NCBI RefSeq assembly: GCF_029227915.1
Contig: NC_079875.1
Location: forward strand, 6,138,001-6,202,000
DNA length: 64,000 nt
Direction of reading: 5' to 3'
DNA from: Hydractinia symbiolongicarpus
Taxonomy: Eukaryota > Cnidaria > Hydrozoa > Anthoathecata > Hydractiniidae
Shown here: positions 35,126 to 60,408 of the stretch, piece by piece
Position numbering within the stretch: position 1 is the first letter of the stretch
Layout: each line of letters opens with the position of its first letter
Notes under the pieces: model-generated
Told to the model about the DNA's origin: nothing
What the model saw: only the letters and a program-made list of their open reading frames with translations
The model's database searches: none
Made by a program: the position numbers and the translations under genes

Positions 35126-35841
35126 TAGATAGATAGATAGATAGATGTGCATATTTTACATGGCTAGCCTCACAAATATCGAGGGATATACCCTGTCTAT
35201 TATTTCCAGGAGGGGCCATGGCGTAGATGAAGAGTCCTAGAGTATTTAATTAGTATTTTAATTAAGGCGCCGTAGATTAGTGGTTATAGCTTTCGTACTC
35301 TGTGCGGGAGACCGGGGTTCGATTCCTCTTGACGGCGATTCAACATGGGCGAGTGAATGTTACCATAGCCCCGGGTTAACCCAAGCCATGTGAGGGAAAT
35401 TGGGGAGATGGCACACTGTGTGGGCCGTTGGATGTTGCCGGGAGTTGTCTAGTAGAGCGTGGGCCCTACTAATTGGGTCTGCGTAGCTCAAAATGAGCAT
35501 TAAATACTCTAGGACTCTCCATCTAAGCCATGGCCCCTCCTGGAAATAATAGACAGGGTATATCCCTCGATATTTGTGAGGCTAGCCATGTAAAATATGC
35601 ACATCTATCTATCTCATTTTGAGCTACGCAGACCCAATTTAGAGCCCGCGCTCTACTAGACAACTCCCGGCAACATCCAACAGCCCACACAGTGTGTCAT
35701 CTTCCCAATTTCCCTCACATGGCTTGGGTTAACCCGGGGCTATGGTAACATTCACTCGCCCATGTTGAATCGCCGTCAAGAGGAATCGAACCCCGGTCTC
35801 CCGCACAGAGTACGAGAGCTATAAAACCACTAATCTACGGC
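35126..35841 (-). mobile_element. tRNA-derived SINE split by a second SINE
   Basis: The minus-strand copy has its head at 35841-35615 (tRNA-like part, then the CCATGTGAGGGAAATTGG core, then the GTAGCTCAAAATGAG segment). Its 3' part is at 35250-35126 (AATACTCTAGGACT to the ATCTATCTATCT tail). Together these two pieces make one complete element whose middle is interrupted by the plus-strand SINE at 35266-35614. The two break points are adjacent in the intact plus-strand copy. The tail is a (GATA)n run on the plus strand. Confidence 0.75.
35266..35614 (+). mobile_element. Full-length tRNA-derived SINE (nested)
   Basis: About 349 bp. The head (35266-35340) is tRNA-like: GGCGCCGTAGATTAGTGG contains a box-A-like TAGATTAGTGG and GGTTCGATTCC at 35316-35326 is a good box B, so RNA polymerase III could have transcribed it. 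The body contains AACCCAAGCCATGTGAGGG (core shared with another SINE family). It ends AATATGCACATCTATCTATCT. Related copies lie at 35126-35841 (minus), 47649-48010 (plus) and 48031-48178 (minus). Confidence 0.85.
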
Positions 35842-37195
35842 AAGTTCTCTAGCTAGCTAGCTACATACATTCTTCTCTAATTATGTTTAATTTATATATA
35901 CATAAAATTACTGTTGTTCACAATCACTTTCACACCACTTTTGTTCTTGGGATTTGCAATTGCAGTATTTTCACATTCTTTCGCTTGTCTGTCTTGTTTT
36001 GTGTATAGCTAGTGTTGTCTGTGTATAAGTTGTGTTTTGTATTGTCCACGATGGCTATCATACTTCGAGCTCTGCTAACTTTGGCAGTTTCCTGGGTTTA
36101 CTAGGGCATAATTTTTAATCAATATAATGTATTTATCTCCTAGTAAACTGAAATATATGTTTATTTCATTTCATTCATTCATTCATTCCTATTTAACAAC
36201 ACTTCTCTCCTATATGATTCAAACAGTTCTTTTCTGTATTCTGACACTTCTGTTCTGCATTCAACACTTCTCTGAATGTGACCCCAAACGTTTTCTTCAC
36301 AACAAAATTTTAAAATCTGGTCTGCAATCACCTATATGGTCTGCATATTTTTCAACTTTTCACAATAGTAGAAGTATAGTTGGCTTAACCCATGCTCAAT
36401 TTACCAAAAGCTTATTGTAGCAGGGCCCAAAGCATGTTTATAAATAAATTCATATCACGAAGCAATTCACAAGGGTGCCGACTCGCCGGAAACGCCACAA
36501 AAACCATGGGGCTAGTGGATAACTTCCAGCGTTTTTAAAAAAACTTAAAATTTCGCACGGGGAAACCTGAGTCAACCCGAAACAACATTTTATTGCCTTA
36601 CAAGAATATCAGGCTGGCATTTTAGGTTAAAAACAGTTCTTCTGTTTAGAACAATAAAAAAATAAGAAAAATGACCAGCCTGGTTAGAATTTATTCTTAT
36701 AAAATAGTGTGTAAAAGTGTGTAAAAAAGATAAAGAAATACCTCAAACAGAATACCACTATATATTTTTAGTATATAGTCCATTACACATAAAATTTTCA
36801 TAAAGTTATTAATAACTAAGAACACTTGATCTTTTCATGGCCAGGAGCCAGTTTGCCATTTTTTCACCCTTTTCCCCAGGGATTTTCCCTGGTAACTTGT
36901 ATATTTTAAAATGACCAAACTGTTCTTATCCTCTGCATTCAAGGTTAAGATTTTCCTTTTATTTTTGTTTATGCATGAAGTTCTTAGGTAAAATATGGTG
37001 TATTATTACTGTGTTATGAATATTTCTTTGTTTTTGTTTATTTGTGAATGTATATGATGTACCTCAAATACTATGGTGTAATGTAACCCACTTTATTGCA
37101 TATTGCAGCCACAATAGAACAACGGTACCTCACACCCTTATTGCTTATTATTCCAGGTGTAACTATTATATTAAGCCACCTAATATACTTTAGAA
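35842..37195. other. Region upstream of PSMA1
   Basis: No upstream coding exon found. A short ATTC repeat (36171-36187) and AT-rich sequence. The PSMA1 promoter and 5' UTR must lie in the last few hundred bases, but no core element stands out. Confidence 0.35.
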
Positions 37196-44878
<7,683 letters not shown>

Positions 44879-46825
44879 ATGGACTATCGTCGCAATCATT
44901 TATGTACGATGAATAGACGTAAAAGAAAATCAAATGAAGATTTTTTCTGTATTTACATTTTCATAGAAAAGATACTTGTTTAACTTACATCAGAATTCTT
45001 ATGGTTCCAGACACTGAAAGTTTATACTTTAGTTGTAGGTTTAGTGAAAGCGTATAAACTGGGCTCAGTCATGCATGCAGATCATTTTGGCAAAACATTG
45101 AAAATTCCAGACTCATTTTTTCAGTCGTTTAGATGCTCGGAATGTTATTTAGTCCAGGCTTAAGCTTGAACCTTTTGGTAAAGATTTGATGTAAATGATT
45201 TCTTCACAGTGTTCAAAATATAGGGCGTTTTTAACTTAACTAGATGTCATATGGTATTTTGCAGACCAGAATATATGTAGACGAACTTCGTGTAAATAGT
45301 CGAAGTCACTCTGATAAAAAATACTTGTACCTTTAATGCTGCTTTAAAAGAGGATAAAAAATGTTTTATTTGATAGATTTTTTTATTAAAAACTTCATTA
45401 CAATAAAATTTCGCAGCATCAAAATGCAGGGGCTTTGCGGTTGGATCCTCGAAATCGCGAAAATGGATCTTCAGCTTACTCGCAAATTAAAATGCTCAAA
45501 AAAATTTCAACTGCAAAAGAGCATTGAAAAATCAGTGAATTTCAATTCGCGAATTAAAAATGCATAAAAATCGCAACTTCCGTGGTTGAGTTGACAGCTC
45601 TAGCATGTTTAGTAAGTGCGTCCTTTTCAGAATTCCGTCCAATCCATAAATAATTCCGGTTAATGCTGTAAACTTATTTTCATGCTGTTGGAAATTTGTG
45701 CAAGAACTATTTCAACAAGTGGCCTTAGGCTATTAATTTATGATTACAGAAAATAACCACATTAGATATGATTATTCAGTTTATATATATGGATAATGAG
45801 ATAATCCCAGACTTACTTTTTTCACCTCTAGGTCTTGAAACAGGGGAATAAATTGAAACGCAGAGCAAAATAAGCATATCTAACATGGTTTTAATCCTTC
45901 GGATCTAAAGGGTTAATGTTGATGCAAACTGCGTGCACACAGGTTTAGGATTGTAATAATAATCAGTTTATCTTTGATTGCAACGAAAAAACTGTTCGTT
46001 TTTATGTTTCTTTACATTTCCGTAATGTGATTTTTATTATTTTTTTTTTTATAAAATTATTGATGAAGCACAACTTACTACAAATATATCTACTGAGCAT
46101 AAAAAAGCGTGCTTTAAAAAACAACATTTATTGATTTGAAAAAGTTTTCATTCAACCTCTCGTATTTGGGTCGGCATTGCTCCAAATTCGGAAAAGATAC
46201 AAGATGCCTGGACGAGGTTGGCTTGCTTTGTGCAGTGGAAAAGCAGCATTAACATTATCATAGGGGATAAGGGGAAAAAGTTATGGCTGTCTTTTCCTAC
46301 AAAAAGGCAAAAATCCAAGATAGTACGCCCGTCTCTGTTTTTAGCGCCCTTGTGGGATTAAAAAGGCACGATGGGAAGCAAGTATCCTCGCCCAGCATAC
46401 GTTTCTTTTGTTTACATTTAATTTTTCGGCGCTCGGTCCCGTAATGTTTAACATAAACAAATATGGTAGACGGACTGTTGGAGAAATCTCGTTTTTAAAT
46501 TTATATTTTTCTTTTCAAGCTAGCTAGCCTATAGCTCCATTTTTTAACAAACGTTTCTGCTTAGTTTTAAATAGAGCCAAACGAAGACCAATAAATTTGT
46601 TTTAGCTAGTTCTACTTAAGCTATTAAAGGCAAAAAGAGGCAATAGCTAAATGATTTTTTATAAAAAAATGAGTATTGATATCTTGAGAAAAGTAAAGGA
46701 AAGGAGGCAGAGATGCTTGTGGAGTAATATGAGTGATCTTTTTTGTGGGTTAGACTTGTTCATCTGCTATCATATATATTGTCTTAATGCTCTTTCTTAA
46801 TTTTCTATCTGAATGACTAGCTAAC
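44879..46825. other. PSMA1 3' flank and intergenic stretch
   Basis: Probably the PSMA1 3' UTR at the start, then AT-rich DNA. Around 45420-45570 there are TCGCGA/AATTCGCGAATT-type motifs reminiscent of the CAGGGTTCGAA elements, but without their ends. No coding exon. Confidence 0.35.
45402..45407 (+). terminator. Candidate poly(A) signal of PSMA1
   Basis: AATAAA about 525 bp after the PSMA1 stop codon. It is the first canonical hexamer I noticed there. AT-rich sequence makes chance matches likely. Confidence 0.25.
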
Positions 46826-47603
46826 AATTAGCAGTTCGCAATTCGCAATTTGCGAATTGAAATGCCATTGTTGCGAATCACAGGAAGGAAATGATAAAAT
46901 TGCGAATTGAATATTTTGAAGCGGTGGTAGAAATGCTTTTTTAGATTGCGTTTTAAAAAGTTATAAACGAAAAACGCAGAGATAGGATAGGAAAGCTTCG
47001 TTATATCGCTTTAAAAGTTTAAGAACGAAGAACGGCGATAGAAAGGCTTTTTTAGATCGCATTTTGAAAGTTTAAGAACCAAAATTGGCGATACAAATGC
47101 TTTTTTAGATCCCGGTTTAAAAAATTTAACACAAAGCAATTATTATCGCATGATTTGAAAGGAACTCACTGTCCTATTGTGTTATTGAATGAAAGGAATT
47201 ATTTTTGCAAGTTGAGGGTATGCGCACACCTACATCTGGACAGTACTGTAAGACTTGTGTTTGAAACAAACATATTTTTTGTGAAAACAACTTTAATCAG
47301 TATACTGTATTTAACTTGCGTTGTAATGTTCACGAAAACTGGTTAAGAACCTCTGAAACAATAATTATATATGAGTTTAAACGTCCCCCACTTGTCTCCA
47401 ACAAAAAAACATTAACGCAGGAAAAAGTAAAGCTTGCAGGTCACTAAAAATACAAATTCTCGTCGAAAAACAAGTAGCTACTAATGAACAAGCCAATGGT
47501 AATTGATATACAGTGTTCCTAGGCCACATCTAGATAGTGGTTTACTTTGTTACAGAGTGCCAAAATTTTGCGAACCCACTTTACTTTCCTAGTTCAAACC
47601 CTG
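46826..47603 (+). mobile_element. MITE of the CAGGGTTCGAATTAG family, copy 3 (expanded)
   Basis: Begins with AATTAGCAGTTCGCAATTCG (the left terminus is eroded) and ends AGTTCAAACCCTG. Compared with copy 2 (285 bp) it is about 780 bp. Part of the excess is a run of three to four imperfect tandem units of about 70 bp. Each contains a TTTTAGAT(C/T)GC-like start, AAGTTTAAGAACGAA-like middle and GGCGATAGAAA-like end (about 46930-47125). Confidence 0.65.
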
Positions 47604-47648
47604 TGGGTTCCTTTCCCAGATCTTGAGAGTATGCGCTGTAGTAGTAGT

Positions 47649-48010
47649 GGCGCCGTAGATTAGTGGAGTGGCGCTGTAGATTAGTGGTTATAGCTCTCGT
47701 ACTATGTGCAGGAGACTGGGGTTCGATTTTTCTTGGCGGCAATTCAACATGGCCGAGTGAATGCTACCATAGCCTTGGGTTAACCCAAGCCAGGTGAGGG
47801 AAATTGGGGAGTTGGCACACTGTTTGAGCCGTTGGATGTTGCTGGGAGTTGTCTAGTAGTGCGCAGACCTAATTGGGTCTGCGTAGCTCAAAGTGAGCAA
47901 TAAATACTCTAGGACACTTAATCTAAGCCATGGCCTCTCCTGGAAATAATAGGCAGGATATATCCCTGGATATTTGTGGGTCTAGCCATGTAAAATATGC
48001 ACATCTATCT
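47649..48010 (+). mobile_element. tRNA-derived SINE, plus copy
   Basis: Same family as 35266-35614. The tRNA-like head starts twice in tandem (GGCGCCGTAGATTAGTGG at 47649, then GGCGCTGTAGATTAGTGG at 47670). Box B is GGTTCGATTTT. The body and the ATCTATCTAAG tail follow. It is more diverged than the copies near 35 kb. Confidence 0.8.
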
Positions 48011-48030
48011 AAGTATGCTAATACTGGCTA

Positions 48031-48178
48031 ACCTTTGATGGGGACTCCTGGAGTATTTAATGCTCTCTTTGAGCTATGTAAACTCAATTAAGGTCAGCGG
48101 GCTATGGTAACATTCGTACGCCAGTCTCCCGCACAAAGTATGAGAGTGATAACCATTAAACTATGGTGCCTTGGGTGA
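48031..48178 (-). mobile_element. tRNA-derived SINE, deleted minus copy
   Basis: Reverse-strand remnant with the CTCCTGGAGTATTTAATGC segment at 48044-48062 and the tRNA-like head ending near 48178 (GCACCATAGTTTAATGG on minus). The middle, including most of the core, is deleted. It lies head-to-tail opposite the plus copy just upstream. Confidence 0.65.
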
Positions 48179-48772
48179 CTCTACCTTTTAATCAGGGTAA
48201 ATCACCCGATCAAGTGAGTGTACAATGTTGCACAATGTCAAAACAATGGGGACAAGACTGCATAAACAAACTAAAAGTCTTGAGATACTTAGTTCTGGTC
48301 TAACCAGCTAGAAACAGCTTAGGTAGCTATTCTCTTCTAGCAAAAAAGTCATTTGACTTGGTTTTTAACCAATATTGCATGTTTGGGGGTGTTCAAATGT
48401 TCCTAACACATTATTCTTTGTGAGTCATATAATAATATGCGTGTATTGTTTGCTCTCAGGTGTAATGTCATCATTGCTGCACAAGAATGCTAATGATATG
48501 ACTATACATATATGAATATATCAGATATGATAATACATGCGCACCTTTTTCATTATATACCTATACTTTCTTCCTACTAAACTAATCTAAGCCACATGTC
48601 TAGAACACTCAAAAGGAAAGTTTCCTGAACATGTGTCGTCTAGGCTATATGTGAAATATGCACCGTATCTTCAATCCAAGTAACAGTAAATTTTTGTTTA
48701 ATTGGTGAATTGGTGAATAATTACTTTATTATTTTATGTAAACAAAAATTTTAATGCACTTTTGTTCCACAG

Positions 48773-48823
48773 CTTGCCCTTTTTAAGGGCATTTTAAGCA
48801 AGAAAAATAATCACACTATTCAG
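48773..48823 (+). other. Candidate upstream exon of KATNAL2
   Basis: A 51-bp segment with a strong acceptor (ttttgttccacag) and donor (CAG then GTAAGT), open in the frame LALFKGILSKKNNHTIQ. It would not extend the known KATNAL2 protein in frame through the ATG exon, so a 5' UTR role is more likely. A second similar segment at 49213-49272 has a good acceptor but only a GC donor (AG then GCAAGT). Confidence 0.25.
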
Positions 48824-48877
48824 GTAAGTTTTACCCAATCACAGGGTTGCTCACTCACTCGTTTATGTGATTTATCC

Positions 48878-49040
48878 TGACCAACACAGTAAGTTTTATT
48901 ATATATACCTTTTAATACATAGTTCTTAGCAAATGTTTAATAATGAGAAAAGATTGAACCTGCTCTTAGAAATAAAACAAATTTAAGCATTTCATCAAGG
49001 GAAATCAGAAACTCTCCAGTCCATCACAATTTTTTAACTT
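48878..49040 (+). repeat. Duplicate of the KATNAL2 exon 4/intron 4 junction
   Basis: The stretch starting GACCAACACAGTAAG and running through TTAATAATGAGAAAA, GAACCTGCTCTT and GGAAATCAGAAACTCTCCAG recurs at 50581-50710, where the first bases are the true exon 4 donor. The upstream copy retains the donor but not the coding part before it. Confidence 0.7.
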
Positions 49041-49570
49041 TAAATTAAAACAGAGCTTACTCATTATGTGTCATATGCCCCCGTTAAATAGAAACATACA
49101 ATCTATATATGTCTGTCTTGTTATGTTACAAAATATAACTACTGGCATTATAAATTATTCTGAGTAATTTTTATATTTTTACATTTTAAGTTTGTTTGTT
49201 TGTTTTCTTTAGATTTATATATATGTTAAACAAACAGGAAGGGTAAATCAAAATCTAGTAAAAAAACAAAAGGCAAGTAAAATTGGATTAAAATATTTGC
49301 ATCAATGCATATGTTCTAAGCTTAAATATCTCCATCTTTTAAAATCATCTACATGCTTGAAGTATATGTGATCTGCATAGAATTTTAATGTCAAATGTGT
49401 AGTAATTTAGATGTGACAAAATATCTTTTGATATAACATTTTCATGTTAAAAAACAAAACAAACTATATAGAATTATATATCACCCAATCATATAGAAAT
49501 AAAAACCAAGAATACGTTTTTTCAGAAATTTATGCTCTATATAACAATGCTACAGATTCCTATAACAACC

Positions 49571-49635
49571 AATATTATCATCATCGTCATCATTCTTGGC
49601 TTAACATCCGTTTTCAATATATATATACTAGCATA
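49571..49635 (-). mobile_element. LINE 3'-end relic
   Basis: On the minus strand it reads ATGCTAGTATATATATATTG, then AAAACGGATGTTAAGCC and AAGAATGATGACGATGATG. It matches the last 60 bp and trinucleotide tail of the LINE at 22463-23393 (ATGCTAGCATGGAAAATGG, ACGTTAAGCCGAGAATGATG). Confidence 0.7.
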
Positions 49636-49719
49636 AAAAAGGAGGTCAGCTACTTAAAAAAATAGTAAATAGGGTTACAGTTTACCTTTATTAACACCTT
49701 GTTTTATCTTCTTTTAGAA

Positions 49720-57605
<7,886 letters not shown>

Positions 57606-57771
57606 AATCTGTTTAATCCCTACATCAACAAGATGTGGATACGAAGAGAAATTCATAAACTGTCACAAATGGACTGTTTGGATTGTGGTTATGACGAGCC
57701 TTAAATCTGTCCAATGGAAACTTAGAACATATCATCAAGTTTTTAAGAAAAAAATAATTCCAGGTTTCCTG

Positions 57772-57777
57772 AATAAA
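57772..57777 (+). terminator. Candidate poly(A) signal of KATNAL2
   Basis: AATAAA about 170 bp after the stop codon. Another AATAAA is at 58170-58175. Either could be used. Confidence 0.3.
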
Positions 57778-59223
57778 GTCGCTGTCATAAAATGTGACGA
57801 AAAGAAACTTGCAACTGCAATCGCATGGATTCTAATGTTATTATCAGTCAAACTAAAAACATGGAAATCTATCGAAATCTATGAAGTGGAACTCTGGAAA
57901 ATGAACTCGCACATGTTTGGTGCCGTGTATCTATTCGGAATATCTTGTGGCTACTGAATTGAGATATCAAAACCAATCAGCGCTATATTATTACATTCGA
58001 CTTTTTATACATTGAAACTTTTCTCTTAAGGTTTAGCACTTAGCCGGGAAAGGAGGAGACATTTTAGTTATTTTTTTTGCAGAAAATTTTCAAAGTTATT
58101 GTAATATAAAATTTATACTGTTGATCTTTGCTGTTCCTGGTCATGATGATATGACCGACTACCACCATTAATAAACCTATTCTCATACCGCAGCTAGTTG
58201 AGTGTAATACGTAAACTATGTATAAGACACCACTGTAGGTAAAACTGTTTTTATTTCGGGTTTTCGAATAACATGTCTTCTTCAGCTTTAACAAAAGATT
58301 TGAAGAATACTTAGCAATCCATATTTAAATATATATTATATTTATATATTTCTTCCTGCTTTTGTTACTCTTAGATTTTGCGTATTTCCAACGCAAACCG
58401 AGAAAAAGAATTCACGCACTAAATAGAAAACACGTATTTAAACGATTCGGCATCGCATAACCAGAATGTTATTAAAGGTTGGAGAGGGCTAATAACTACT
58501 CTTATACACTTTATGTGATCTAGACGGGCAATAGTTCAGAGACTTTCTGGCTTATTTCAATAATACGAATTGCTTTTATTGTTTTCTGCACATGTATCTT
58601 TTTCAAAATCGATATGCTGATAAAAAGAAAGTATTAACGTCACAGAGAACAACTGCTATCAGAAATTCAGGAACTGTGGTAATGGAAAGAATAGTTAAAT
58701 CCATTTCTTTACATTTGTGTTTGTGTGGCCACAGTACAACAGTCTCTCAACAATTTTTATGCTGTTGGAGAGCAAGCTTAAAAAGTCCTAGGGACGTGTC
58801 GATCTATTGCGAAATTGGATTGACTACAATTGGAACATTATGAATAGATGTTATTTGAAAGTACAAAGTTTACTTTGATAAAATAATTCTTCTTAAAATA
58901 ATATTTGTTTTATTATTGTTGATATAGAAGTATAAAGATCGGTAGAATTTCCGAGAAATACGTTTCAATAACTACGAGTTTTTTGTTACAATGTTTACAA
59001 AATAAATACTGATTGTGTTTTTTTCTTGCATTTTTTTCCTTTTTCCTTTTTTGTTCGGGAAATTATATTTAACAGACGAATGCGAATTTAGTGTAAAATT
59101 AGATTACTGTAGTACTACGTTGTCAACATGTTCTAAAGATCCGCGTATTTCTAAAAATTATTTCATTCTTTGCACGTAATTATTTTCTTTCTTTCTTTCT
59201 TTCTTTGGGAAAGGCATGAGAGC

Positions 59224-59285
59224 AACCTCGTCCTCAAGGCTTGTCAGATAGAGTGAAAAAGAGAAAAAGTCCTTGGGACGAGGTT
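59224..59285. repeat. Short foldback element
   Basis: AACCTCGTCC(TC)AAGG at the left and CCTTGGGACGAGGTT at the right are near-perfect inverted repeats about 30 bp apart. A single GGACGAGGTTGGC near 46208 looks like one end of a related element. Confidence 0.55.
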
Positions 59286-60408
59286 AGCATGAGAGTGCTA
59301 ATTTACCAATGCGTACATTTATGTAGGAGCTAGTTAGAACAATTTTGATTTTTTTTATACATTTTTTTCTAACATAAATTTTTGCAAAAAATATTCTCTT
59401 CTGATGTAAATAAAATTTCAATTGTCTTTTACATATTAAAAGCAAATTAGGCAAATATAAATCGAAAAAGTGAAAAACCTAAAATTGAGTCAGTATTAAT
59501 TTTGTAATATCAAATGTCTTCTTCTATTTTAGTTAGTTACTGTGTTTTATAATCAAAGCGTTTTTGTCTCCTTGAGTTCAAAGGGAGTCTAAAAACCAGA
59601 CTCCCGCTCCTCCATATAATAAGTTGAATGTCGATAAGTGATAACTGACGATACGTAATTAGTGATGTATCCAAAACGCTAATACTCGTTAAAAAAACTA
59701 GCAATGTTAATTTGGCATTTAGCACGACAACGATATCGTTAATTAACAAACTACGCCTACAAAGTTGAGCATAGAACAGTAAAGGAACCAGGTTACTGGC
59801 AATTGCAGATGGCTTACAATCAATGAAGTTTTCTCGGATTTTCCATGTGAAACGTTTTGGAGCAGTTGATTATACATTAATTAGGCGCTTATGCTTTAAC
59901 TTTGCGTTAAATTTAAACATTTTTTAGTTAGTTATCGCTAGATATCGCCGTTTCTATTTTAGTGAAACCCTGGCTTTTTGTTATGTTCATATGTCGTGTC
60001 ACGGAAGTACAAAACACAAAATATTAATATTTAAATCCCATGCATTTAAAGCATCTTTATTTCTAGAGTCCTGCTTATACATATTATCACAGATTGTGAT
60101 GTCGTATAGCGTACCAGAAAACTTTTGTGTTTACAGTCTGACTGTTAATCAAAAAAAGAGTAGTTTATTTCAGCAAGAAAATATTTACTTTAATAAGATC
60201 TTATTTTTCTACAGTTGAATTGCCATCAACTCATTGAAACAGCATTGTTCTGTTAAAACCTGTTAAACTTGTTATACCTGCTAAAAGAAATTATCTACAA
60301 AAACTTACTTAATGTTTAACATAGACAAACGCAATAAAGTTTGCACACTTACGACAAGTTGCAACAAGGTTTTGATTCCACGCCATTTTAAAACATTCTA
60401 AAGTTAAA

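Larger units (their letters stand above)
48191..49719. other. Region upstream of the KATNAL2 start codon
   Basis: Contains possible upstream exons at 48773-48823 and 49213-49272, a duplicated piece of KATNAL2 intron 4 at 48878-49040, and a LINE tail relic at 49571-49635. The sequence just before the ATG (cttcttttag, then AA) is a good acceptor, so at least one 5' UTR exon should lie here. Confidence 0.4.
57606..60408. other. KATNAL2 3' flank and intergenic stretch
   Basis: No gene recognised. Contains a (TTTC)n run at 59187-59205 and a short foldback at 59224-59285. The open frames are chance-like. Confidence 0.4.

Noticed and set aside
35266-35340. tRNA gene
   Set aside because: Box A and B are present but the sequence is the head of a repeated SINE with a 3' body and tail. 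The same head recurs at 35841, 47649 and 48178.
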